A stretch of DNA of 15,365 nucleotides from VGDP01 sp040905845. GTDB taxonomy: Bacteria > Pseudomonadota > Alphaproteobacteria > SP197. The position numbers and the translations under genes are program-made. Shown here piece by piece: positions 1-6,631 of this stretch. How positions within the stretch are numbered: the first letter of the stretch is position 1; the number at the start of each line of letters is the position of its first letter. The stretch spans positions 1 through 15,365 of the forward strand of contig JBBDQV010000206.1 in assembly GCA_040905845.1 (NCBI GenBank). Reading direction: 5' to 3'. A model generated the notes under the pieces. It ran no database searches, had not been told where the DNA came from, and saw only the letters and a list, made by a program, of their open reading frames with translations.

Positions 1-119
1 AACCGCTCAATCGTTCATCCCTTCGACCTTGCAGGCCGGGGGCCGTCCACATATGACCGCAAGCAACCGCTCAAAGTTCATCCCTTCGGACCTTGCAGGC
101 CGGGGGCCGTCCACATATG
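1..119. repeat. Two near-identical 55-bp direct repeats, 64-bp period
   Basis: Copy 1 is 1-55 and copy 2 is 65-119, separated by 9 bp (56-64). Both begin AACCGCTCAA and end CCGTCCACATATG. They differ only by a small change near the tenth base (ATCG versus AAG) and one extra G in the CCTTCG(G)ACC stretch, so they stay equal in length. The copies are non-coding as far as I can see and lie directly before a GC-rich hairpin. The array may continue upstream beyond the window edge. This looks like an intergenic repeat family or a local tandem duplication; the function is unknown. Confidence 0.85.
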
Positions 120-120
120 G

Positions 121-154
121 ATGCCCGGTTCCGGCCTGCGGCCGGCCCGGGCAT
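121..154. repeat. GC-rich palindromic element (two-part hairpin)
   Basis: The outer arms ATGCCCGG (121-128) and CCGGGCAT (147-154) are perfectly complementary. Inside them CCGGCC (131-136) pairs with GGCCGG (140-145) around a TGC loop. The result is a long hairpin with a small internal loop (TT against C). There is no T-tract, so a plain intrinsic terminator is unlikely. It resembles the short palindromic intergenic repeats common in alphaproteobacterial chromosomes and directly follows the second 55-bp repeat. From here to the cupin start at 282 I see nothing else that I can support. Confidence 0.7.
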
Positions 155-281
155 GACAACGATGGGTTATGGGTCAAGACATAAATACGGCAGTTTTACC
201 CGTCGCGTGAGACGGTCGCACGTGAAACCCCGACGGCCAGGCGCTATGGTCGCCGCCACCGCACCCGCCCGCGAGGCCGTC

Positions 282-758
282 ATGCCCGATCTCAAGCTTC
301 CCGCGCTCGATCCCGCGTCCGTGCCCGAGAAGGGCGGCACCGGATATCCTCCGCCATACCGTGCGCTTGTCGCCGGGCGCTACCGGCGCAGGCTCGGTGA
401 CGCCGCCGGGATCCGCAATTTCGGCGTCAACCTGACTCGACTGGAACCGGGATCGGCCTCGGCGCATCGGCATTGGCACGAACGCGAGGACGAATTCGTC
501 TACGTCCTCGAAGGCGAGCTTGTCCTCATTACCAACGCGGGAGCGCAGGTGCTCAAGGCCGGCATGGCCGCAGGATTTCCGGGCGGAGTGCCCGATGGCC
601 ACCACCTTGTAAACCGTTCGGACAAACCAGCGCTGTTCTTGGAGATCGGCGACCGTCCGGCAGGCGACCGCTTCCACTACCCCGACATCGACCTCGAAGG
701 CTACGACGAATCCCGCGCGGCGACCGTCTTCACTCACAAGGACGGCCGGCCCTGGTAG
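282..758 (+). CDS. Single-domain cupin protein
   Basis: A 158-residue cupin_2-type beta-barrel protein, probably cytosolic and metal-binding. Motif 1 is visible with His64, His66 and Glu71 followed by Gly78 (HRHWH...DEFVYVLEG). Motif 2 runs through Gly106, His107 and Asn111 (PDGHHLVN). His64, His66, Glu71 and His107 are the expected metal ligands. The C-terminal YPDIDL and FTHKDG segments match a widespread proteobacterial subfamily of about 160 residues. I chose ATG 282 because the family's conserved region starts with the GTGYPPPYR segment close behind it and because of a weak GAGG upstream; ATG 246 is in frame and also possible. The gene ends 5 bp before the convergent amidohydrolase stop. 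The substrate is unknown, and cupins of this type have been linked to everything from sugar binding to dioxygenation. Confidence 0.88.
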   Translation: MPDLKLPALDPASVPEKGGTGYPPPYRALVAGRYRRRLGDAAGIRNFGVNLTRLEPGSASAHRHWHEREDEFVYVLEGELVLITNAGAQVLKAGMAAGFPGGVPDGHHLVNRSDKPALFLEIGDRPAGDRFHYPDIDLEGYDESRAATVFTHKDGRPW

Positions 759-763
759 CCGGG

Positions 764-1654
764 CTACTCCGCGGCCAGCGCCGGCAGGGCCAGATCGCCG
801 AGCACGGTGACGAGCCGGCCCATGTCGGCGCGCAACGGCTCGAACCCGTCGCGCTTGGCGTGCCGGGTCTCGTCCATGTAGAGCGCGCGGTTGAGCTCGA
901 TCTGCAAGGTGTGGACCCCGCTCGCGGGGCGGCCGTAGAACTCGGTTGTGAAGCCGCCGGCATAAGGGTCGTTGCGCCGCACGTGGTAGCCCGCCCGGCG
1001 CAGAGACCGCTCCGCCGCCTCGACGATCAGCGCCTCGCAACTGTTGCCGAAGCGATCGCCGAGCACGGCGTCGGGCAGCGGACCGGGCCGCCGGTCGCCG
1101 AGCACGATGCCCGAGGAGGGCATGGAGTGGCAATCGAGCACGACGGCGAAGCCGTAGCGCGCCTTGGCCTCGGCGATCAGCCCACCGAGCGTCTCGTGAT
1201 AGGGCCGGTAGATTCGCGCGAGCCTCTGCTCCGCCTCGGCGAAGGTCAACTTCCCGGCGTAGATGGCGCCCGCGCCGGCGACCTGGCTCGGGATCGTGCC
1301 GAAGCCGGAACGCACGCGCGGCGAGGCGACGTTGACGAAGCCGGGCAGAGTGTCCTCGAACATCGCCGGATCGAGCTCGTAGGGCTCGCGGTTGACGTCG
1401 AGGTAGCTGCGCGCGTGGGTCGCGGCAAGGAGCGGCGCGCCGAGATCGGGCGCATCGGCGAACAGCTCGTCGACGAAGGCATCCTCGGCGCGCCGGAGCG
1501 CCGTCAGGTCCAGGCGGGCGCCGGCGCGGAACGCGGCCGGGTAGTGCTGCCCGCTGTGCGGCGAGCAGACGATCAGGGGCGTCGGGGGGCGCGCGGGCCG
1601 CGCCAGCCGAAACGGTGGCACCTTGAACGGACGGCCCTGGTCTGGCTCGCTCAT
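764..1654 (-). CDS. N-formylglutamate amidohydrolase family protein
   Basis: A 296-residue member of the FGase family (HutG-like), which hydrolyses N-formyl-L-glutamate to glutamate and formate at the end of one histidine degradation route. Family hallmarks are visible: CSPHSG near residues 30-35, RRAEDAFVDELF near 54-65, the ATHARSYLDVNRE block at 78-90 and VVLDCHSMPS in the middle. The C-terminal half carries the LQIELNRALYMDE segment. It starts at ATG 1654 and is divergent from cpdR with 123 bp between starts. No other hut gene is nearby, so histidine utilisation is not supported by context. The pairing with a CpdR-type regulator is one I recall from other alphaproteobacteria. The family is clear; the exact substrate is inferred. 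Confidence 0.9.
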   Translation of the reverse strand: MSEPDQGRPFKVPPFRLARPARPPTPLIVCSPHSGQHYPAAFRAGARLDLTALRRAEDAFVDELFADAPDLGAPLLAATHARSYLDVNREPYELDPAMFEDTLPGFVNVASPRVRSGFGTIPSQVAGAGAIYAGKLTFAEAEQRLARIYRPYHETLGGLIAEAKARYGFAVVLDCHSMPSSGIVLGDRRPGPLPDAVLGDRFGNSCEALIVEAAERSLRRAGYHVRRNDPYAGGFTTEFYGRPASGVHTLQIELNRALYMDETRHAKRDGFEPLRADMGRLVTVLGDLALPALAAE

Positions 1655-1777
1655 GCCTGGGGTTTAGACCATCGGGCGCGGCCTGTCATCCGGGCCCGCC
1701 GATCATCGTTCACACGTGGTTAACGCTTGGGTCGCAGATTGGCGCGGCGCGATGCTCGCGCGGAAAGCTTCGAGGCG

Positions 1778-2137
1778 ATGGCGAAAATCCTGCTCGCGGA
1801 GGACGACGCCAGCTTGCGCGCGGTGCTCGCCCGCTCGCTGCGCCGCCGTGGCCACGCCGTCGTCGCCGTCGAGGATGGCGAGGCGGCGCTCGACCACCTC
1901 ATGCCCGGCGCGTTCGACGCGCTCGTCGCCGACATCGTCATGCCGCGCCTCGACGGGCTCGAGCTCGCCCGCCGCGCGGCCCATGCCGTGCCAGGCATCC
2001 GGGTCATGTTCATCACCGGGTTCGCCGCGGTCGCCCTGCAGGCACGCCAGATCCCCGACATCGACGCCCGCGTGCTGTCCAAGCCGTTTCATCTGCGCGA
2101 CCTGGTCGCCGAGCTCGACCGCCTGCTCGCGGCCTAG
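1778..2137 (+). CDS. cpdR: CpdR-type single-domain response regulator
   Basis: A 119-residue stand-alone receiver domain with no output domain. The acidic pocket is E8/D9/D10 and the phosphoacceptor is Asp52 (in VADIVMPRLDG). The switch threonine is Thr80 (MFITGFAAVAL) and the conserved lysine Lys102 (LSKPFHLRDLV). These last two blocks are close to diagnostic of CpdR. In Caulobacter, unphosphorylated CpdR is an adaptor that brings ClpXP to the pole and promotes degradation of CtrA, PdeA and other substrates; phosphorylation through CckA-ChpT turns it off. The protein ends in LLAA, and a hydrophobic C-terminal Ala-Ala is, as I recall, used for ClpXP turnover of CpdR itself. I chose ATG 1778 over the in-frame start at 1727 because the receiver fold begins at MAKILLAEDD. 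It converges with the next gene across 13 bp. Confidence 0.92.
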   Translation: MAKILLAEDDASLRAVLARSLRRRGHAVVAVEDGEAALDHLMPGAFDALVADIVMPRLDGLELARRAAHAVPGIRVMFITGFAAVALQARQIPDIDARVLSKPFHLRDLVAELDRLLAA

Positions 2138-2150
2138 GCGCTCGCGCCCG

Positions 2151-3350
2151 CTACATCATCGACTTGACCGGGATGACGCCGGCGCGCGCGGCGTCCTCGG
2201 CGTAGACGCTCTGGTCGCCGAGCCTCTGGTATGCCTCGGCCGCCGCGGCGAAGCGGTCGGGATCGAGCGCGACGCCGAGCCCCGGCCCGGTCGGCACCGT
2301 CATGGTGCCGTGGTCGGTGAGCCCGATGACGCCGGGGACGATCACGTCGCCGGCGAGCTCGAGCGCGTGGGTGTCGGCGGCGTGGGGCAGCGCCGGCACC
2401 GACGCGGCGAGGTGGAGATAAGCCGCCGTGGCGATGCCGAGCTCGCCCGCGCTGTGCAACCCCAGGTCGATCTGGAACGCCTCGCACACGCCCTGGAGCT
2501 TCTTGATCGCGCCGATCCCGCCCCACTCGAAGATGTCGCCGAGCACCACGTCGACCGCGCCGAGCCTGAGCGCCTCGGCGGTCGAGTCGAGGTCGATGGT
2601 CGCCATGTTGCTCGCGAAGGGGATGTTCACGCGGGCGCGGACGCGCGCCATGGCGTCGTTGCCCCAGCACGGGTCCTCGTAGTACTCGAGGTCCAAGGGC
2701 TCGATCGCCTTGCCGATGCGCAGCGCCGTCGAGGGCGCGTAGATCGCCTGCGGGTCGTAGCGCAGCTTGGCCGCGGGAAACGCCGCGCGCAGCGCGCGCA
2801 GCGTGGCGATTTCCTCTTCGGGTCCGACCACGCCGCCCTTGTACTTGATGGTCGTGAAGCCGTGGCGGGCGACGGTGTCCCGCGCGGCGGCGAGGATGTC
2901 GTCGCGCGTCGCGATGGCGTTGCGCCCGGCGCGGTCGGGGTTGCGGTAGTAGAGGTAGGCGGCGAACGCGATCTCGTCGCGCAGCCGGCCGCCGAGCAAC
3001 TGGCACACCGGGCGCCCGGTCGCCTTGCCCATCAGGTCCCAGCATGCGACCTCGAGCCCGGCGATCGCGCAATAGCCGCACTTGCCGTAGTAGAGCGGCA
3101 CGAAGGTCGCCTTGGCCAGCATGCGGGCGAGGTCGAACGGGTCCTCGCCCAGGAACATCGCGGCGATCTCGGTGTCGATCAGCGCCTTGGTCACGCCGCC
3201 GCCCAGCGTCTCGCCGAGCCCGACCAAACCGTCGTCGGTGCGCATCTCGATGATCAGCCGGGTCCAATCCGCGTTGGCGCCGCCCGACCAGCGGATCGGC
3301 GCGACAAAGGGGACGTTGACCGGCGTGACCGCGATCGACGAGATCCTCAT
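2151..3350 (-). CDS. Enolase-superfamily acid-sugar dehydratase, glucarate dehydratase-like
   Basis: A 399-residue enzyme with an N-terminal capping domain (about 1-130) and a C-terminal barrel. The catalytic set matches the glucarate dehydratase subgroup: Lys169-x-Lys171 (IKYKGG), metal ligands Asp199, Glu225 (YYEDPC) and Asn248 (FASNM), and the dyad Asp272 and His299. Asn as third ligand and the EDPC motif separate this subgroup from ordinary mandelate racemases. The expected reaction is Mg-dependent abstraction of the proton alpha to a carboxylate followed by loss of water, giving a keto-deoxy acid. It follows the HpaI-type aldolase on the same strand after 54 bp, with an AAGG ribosome site 7 bp before the ATG. 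That suggests a two-step dehydratase and aldolase operon. Glucarate itself is only one candidate substrate. Confidence 0.9.
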   Translation of the reverse strand: MRISSIAVTPVNVPFVAPIRWSGGANADWTRLIIEMRTDDGLVGLGETLGGGVTKALIDTEIAAMFLGEDPFDLARMLAKATFVPLYYGKCGYCAIAGLEVACWDLMGKATGRPVCQLLGGRLRDEIAFAAYLYYRNPDRAGRNAIATRDDILAAARDTVARHGFTTIKYKGGVVGPEEEIATLRALRAAFPAAKLRYDPQAIYAPSTALRIGKAIEPLDLEYYEDPCWGNDAMARVRARVNIPFASNMATIDLDSTAEALRLGAVDVVLGDIFEWGGIGAIKKLQGVCEAFQIDLGLHSAGELGIATAAYLHLAASVPALPHAADTHALELAGDVIVPGVIGLTDHGTMTVPTGPGLGVALDPDRFAAAAEAYQRLGDQSVYAEDAARAGVIPVKSMM

Positions 3351-3404
3351 GGCTCTACCTTCACCACAGCGCGACGCGGCCGGCGAGCGGGCGCGTCACG
3401 GCGC

Positions 3405-4148
3405 TCATCCCTTGGGCAGCGGCCGCGCGCCACGCGCGAAGCCGTCGACCAGCGCGGTGAGATCGTCGTAGGCGCCGATGAAACTGGCGCCTTCGCGGAC
3501 CGCGAAGCGGCGCGACTTGTCGCTCGCGCCCGACAGCGTGAACAGCTTGCCGGCGCCCTTCGCGGCCCGCGCGACGCGGCGCGCGTCGCGGAAGTCGGCC
3601 GCGTCGAGCTTGAGGGCGCCGCGGCCCCGCGTCAGCGACAGATCGCTCGGGCCGAGGAACAGCCCGTCCACGGTGGCGAGCGCGGCGATCTCGTCGGCGT
3701 CGGCGAGCGCGCCGGGCGTCTCGACCATGGGCAGGCACAGCGTGCGCCGGTTCTCGCGCCGGACGAAGTCCTTGGCGTTCGAGCCGTAGCCGTCGGCCCG
3801 GCTGAACCCGAGGCCGCGCGTGCCGAGCGGCGGAAACTTGGCGAACGCGGTGACGGCGCGGGCGTGCGCGAGGTCGCGGATCTGCGGGATGATGACGCCG
3901 TCGGCGCCGGAATCGAGCGCCTTCTGGATCGGCACCCGCTCGGCCGCGGCGACGCGCGAGTAGACCGCGAGGCCGAGGCCCTTGGCGAGGGGAACGATGA
4001 CGTCGGCCGCCTCGGCCGAGAGGGCGCCGTGCTCCATGTCGAGGATGACCAGCTCGAATCCGGCGATGCGCGCGATCTCGAGCGCCGCGTGGCTTTCGGT
4101 CATCAGCCAGAAGCCGAGTTGCGGCCGACGCGGTGCCTGTCGTGCCAA
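3405..4148 (-). CDS. HpcH/HpaI (GarL-type) class II aldolase
   Basis: A 247-residue divalent-metal-dependent aldolase of the HpaI/GarL/YfaU family, which cleaves 2-keto-3-deoxy or 5-keto-4-deoxy acids to pyruvate or a related oxoacid plus an aldehyde. Visible active-site positions are His40 (LDMEHG), Arg65 (VYSRV), Gln89 (IIPQI), and metal ligands Glu143 (PMVETPGAL) and Asp169 (LGPSDLS). The start is TTG 4148. No ATG or GTG lies in frame just upstream, the conserved PQLGFWL strand is already inside, and a GGAG lies 7 bp before the TTG. The first in-frame ATG (Met16) would cut into the fold. It precedes the glucarate dehydratase-like gene and is divergent from a second enolase-family gene, so the product of either could be its substrate. 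Confidence 0.9.
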   Translation of the reverse strand: MARQAPRRPQLGFWLMTESHAALEIARIAGFELVILDMEHGALSAEAADVIVPLAKGLGLAVYSRVAAAERVPIQKALDSGADGVIIPQIRDLAHARAVTAFAKFPPLGTRGLGFSRADGYGSNAKDFVRRENRRTLCLPMVETPGALADADEIAALATVDGLFLGPSDLSLTRGRGALKLDAADFRDARRVARAAKGAGKLFTLSGASDKSRRFAVREGASFIGAYDDLTALVDGFARGARPLPKG

Positions 4149-4215
4149 CGGTTCACTCCGTGCTGTCGGCCGAGACTGGCACCCCGCATCGCGCCGTGTC
4201 CAGGGCTCTACCGCT

Positions 4216-4223
4216 GGTATACC
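4216..4223. promoter_or_regulatory. Candidate GntR-type operator between divergent sugar-acid genes
   Basis: A perfect 8-bp palindrome, GGTATACC, lies in the 101-bp gap between the aldolase start (4148) and the second enolase-family start (4250). GntR regulators of the FCD subgroup that control sugar-acid genes often bind sites with a GGTATACC-like core, so it could control both directions. It is a single short site, its flanks are not symmetrical, and no GntR gene lies in the window. Confidence 0.35.
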
Positions 4224-4249
4224 GTTGGCGCGGCCGCGGGGAGTGAGCG

Positions 4250-5422
4250 ATGAGGATCACGCACGTCGAGACGTTCGCGCTGCGCTACGCGATGCCCTAC
4301 ACCCTGACCTACGCGCGCGGCGAGTACGGCGAGCGCGAGGCGATGCTCGTCAAGGTGCATACCGACGATGATGGCATTTTCGGCTGGGGCGAGGCGGCGA
4401 TGTGGGGCGGCCCGTTTTCCACGACCGCCGCGGTCATCGAGCGCGAGATCGCGCCCCTCATCGTCGGCGAGGACCCGCTCCGGCCCGAGTACCTGTGGGA
4501 GAAGGTGTTCCAAACTACCTACTACCACGGCCGCAAGGGCATCCTGCTCGCCTGCCTGTCGGGCATCGACATCGCGCTGTGGGACATCGTCGGCAAGGCG
4601 GCCGGGCAGCCCTTGTGGCGCCTGTTCGGCGGCTTCGGGCGGCCGATCGCGGCCTACGCCTCGGCCGGCTACTACCGGCGCGATTACGGGCTCGGCGACT
4701 TCGCGGCCGACGTGGCGGCGGCGCGCGCCGCCGGCTATCGCGGCTACAAGATGAAGATAGGCAACGTGCCGGGCGTCGTGCACCAGGGCGTGCTCGCCGA
4801 CGTGCCGCTGCGCCACTCGTTCGACGACGACGTCGCCCGCATCCGGGCGGCGCGCGAGGCGATCGGCGCCGACCGCTGGCTGATGTGCGACGCCAACGCC
4901 TCGCTCGATCTCGGGCTCGCGCTGCGCTACGCCGAGGTGCTCGAAGTTCTCGAGGCCCGCTGGTTCGAGGAACCGACGCAGCCCGAGGACGTCGCCGGCT
5001 GCGCCGAGCTCGCCCGGCGCACGCGCGTGCCGATCGCGGGCTTCGAGACCGAGACCGGGCGCGACGCCTTCGCCCGCCTGATCGACGCCGGCGCCATCGG
5101 GGTCGTCCAGCCCGACGTGGTCCAGGTCGGCGGCCTGACCGAGGCGCGCAAGATCGCCGCCTACGCCCAGATGCGCCACCTCGCCTTTACCGCCAAGAAC
5201 TACTCGACGGCGGTCAGCGCGGCGGCGTGCCTGCACCTGCTCCATGCGCAGCCGAACGGGGACTTCTTCGAATGCGACCAGGACCCGATGCCCTGGCGCG
5301 AGGACATCCTGCGGTCCCCGGCGTGGGCGATCGACGCGGGCTACGCGGTTCCGGCGGATCGGCCGGGTCTAGGCCTCGACATCGACGAAACGGCGCTCGG
5401 CCGCTGGCGCGTCGCGCCTTGA
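4250..5422 (+). CDS. Mandelate racemase/muconate lactonizing enzyme family protein, variant active site
   Basis: A 390-residue enolase-superfamily protein with the capping domain at about 1-125 and the barrel following. Lys167-x-Lys169 (YKMKIG) and metal ligands Asp214 (CDANA), Glu240 (WFEEPT) and Glu266 (AGFETE) are in place, and Asp289 (QPDVVQVGG) is the usual dyad Asp. The dyad His is missing: exactly 27 residues after Asp289, the same spacing as Asp270 to His297 in mandelate racemase, is Lys316 (TAKNYSTAV). Glu341 (FFECDQ) probably fills the usual late Glu position. The start ATG has a GGGGAG 6 bp upstream. It is divergent from the aldolase and ends in a GC-rich hairpin. Probably a dehydratase or epimerase on a hydroxy acid; substrate unknown. 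Confidence 0.88.
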   Translation: MRITHVETFALRYAMPYTLTYARGEYGEREAMLVKVHTDDDGIFGWGEAAMWGGPFSTTAAVIEREIAPLIVGEDPLRPEYLWEKVFQTTYYHGRKGILLACLSGIDIALWDIVGKAAGQPLWRLFGGFGRPIAAYASAGYYRRDYGLGDFAADVAAARAAGYRGYKMKIGNVPGVVHQGVLADVPLRHSFDDDVARIRAAREAIGADRWLMCDANASLDLGLALRYAEVLEVLEARWFEEPTQPEDVAGCAELARRTRVPIAGFETETGRDAFARLIDAGAIGVVQPDVVQVGGLTEARKIAAYAQMRHLAFTAKNYSTAVSAAACLHLLHAQPNGDFFECDQDPMPWREDILRSPAWAIDAGYAVPADRPGLGLDIDETALGRWRVAP

Positions 5423-5442
5423 GCGCGGCCCGAACGCCGCGC
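5423..5442. terminator. GC-rich hairpin between convergent genes
   Basis: GCGCGGC (5423-5429) and GCCGCGC (5436-5442) form a perfect 7-bp stem with a CCGAAC loop. It fills nearly all of the 25 bp between the stop codons of the second enolase-family gene (5422) and the DUF2336 gene (5448). It could serve both strands. There is no T-tract on either side, so termination is inferred from position and stem strength only. Confidence 0.4.
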
Positions 5443-5447
5443 CACGC

Positions 5448-6566
5448 TCAGGCGATCTCGGGGACCTTGGTGGCCTGACCTTGCGTCGCCTGCTCGCGCA
5501 CGCGCCAGAACCGCATGGTCCGCTGCGCGGCCTCGACCGTGAGCTGGTCGTAGAGCTCGAGCAGCTCGACCGTGTCCACTCCCTTGGAGCCGCCGCGCTG
5601 CTTGGTGTGGGCGAGCAGCACGCCGAAGCTCTCGGCGGTCATGTTCTTCGCCTTGGCCGCGATGGCGAGCGCCTCGCAGCCGGGATCGTAGAAGATGCGC
5701 TGCGCGGTGCGGACGTCGACGTCGACGTAGTAGGCGAGGCCGTAGATGAACTCGCGGTATTGGCGCTCCGAGAGCAGCTCGACGAGCAGCTTCTCGGTCA
5801 GCTGACCGAGCCGCTTGCGATGGATGATGAAGCGCTCGGCCTGGGTCATGTTGGCCTGCTCGGCGGCGACCTCCGCGACGACCGACTTCCGGCTCTCGGC
5901 GATCAGCCGATCGACCGTGTCTTCGTCGATCGCGGCGGTCTTCTCGACGATGTGCTGGCGCAGGTTAGACGAGACGAACCAGAACATCTCGTTGAGCAGC
6001 TCCGGCGGCAGGCTCGGCCGCCCGATCAGGGGCTCGTGCAGCGACTGATTGTCCTCGGCGCGGGCGACGATCCGCTCCATCGAGCCGCGCGAGATCTGGG
6101 CGCCGTCGTTGCGCACCAGGGTTTCGAGCACGCGATCGTCGCCCTTCTCGACCAGGGCGTTGACGACCATGGTGCTGACCTCGACGCGCGTCGAGATCGC
6201 CCGCAGGTGCTCCTGGCCCTGGCGCCGTATGACGTCGAGCAGATCGACGTCCTCGAGCACGGTCGAGTTGGCGAGCACGGGCGCGGCGACCTCGATCGAG
6301 TCGTTGGCCAGCATGGTGATGACGCCGTGCGGCGCATGCTGCTCGTTCGAAAGACGATCGGCCAGCTCGCGGCGGACCTTGGACTCCATCTTGCGGGCGA
6401 CGCCCATCATGATGGCGTTGAAATGGTCCTTCTCGCGCTCGTTGTACGAATCCGAGGCGTCGATGAACAGGTCCGTCACCTCGCGCAGCAGATCGCGCCG
6501 ACTTTCGCTCGTCGGAACTTTCGCGAGGTTGACGAGATTCTGAAGACGAGTAGCGCTAGCAGCCAT
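5448..6566 (-). CDS. DUF2336 domain protein
   Basis: A 372-residue protein that I assign to DUF2336, a family found mainly in alphaproteobacteria and without a settled function. It is rich in helix-forming, charged segments and has no signal peptide or membrane segment, so it should be cytosolic. The N-terminal half (about 20-200) reads like HEAT-type helical pairs: repeated stretches such as EVAAPVLANSTVLEDVDLL and RVLETLVRNDGAQIS recur with a period of roughly 35-40 residues. The C-terminal part is also helical and ends near FWRVREQ. I chose ATG 6566; ATG 6587, seven codons upstream, is in frame and neither has a clear ribosome site. It stands alone between metabolic genes, and its location says little about its role. 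Confidence 0.75.
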   Translation of the reverse strand: MAASATRLQNLVNLAKVPTSESRRDLLREVTDLFIDASDSYNEREKDHFNAIMMGVARKMESKVRRELADRLSNEQHAPHGVITMLANDSIEVAAPVLANSTVLEDVDLLDVIRRQGQEHLRAISTRVEVSTMVVNALVEKGDDRVLETLVRNDGAQISRGSMERIVARAEDNQSLHEPLIGRPSLPPELLNEMFWFVSSNLRQHIVEKTAAIDEDTVDRLIAESRKSVVAEVAAEQANMTQAERFIIHRKRLGQLTEKLLVELLSERQYREFIYGLAYYVDVDVRTAQRIFYDPGCEALAIAAKAKNMTAESFGVLLAHTKQRGGSKGVDTVELLELYDQLTVEAAQRTMRFWRVREQATQGQATKVPEIA

Positions 6567-6631
6567 TCTGACGTCCGAACCCGGCATGAGCCATGCTAGG
6601 CGGCCCTTGGTGAACAAAAGCTTATTGATCC

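Noticed and set aside
1..119. A CRISPR array
   Set aside because: Only two 55-bp copies with a 9-bp spacer; the repeat is too long, the spacer too short, and no cas gene is present.
759..763. A terminator between the cupin gene and the amidohydrolase
   Set aside because: The two stop codons are 5 bp apart and no hairpin with a T-tract is visible around them.
1710..1740. A CtrA binding site near the GGTTAACGC before cpdR
   Set aside because: The motif needs two TTAA half-sites 7 bp apart and only one is present.
1716..4253. Very long plus-strand frame (845 codons) across cpdR, the dehydratase and the aldolase
   Set aside because: It overlaps three recognisable genes in other frames and has low-complexity, domain-free translation, so it is a GC-driven shadow.
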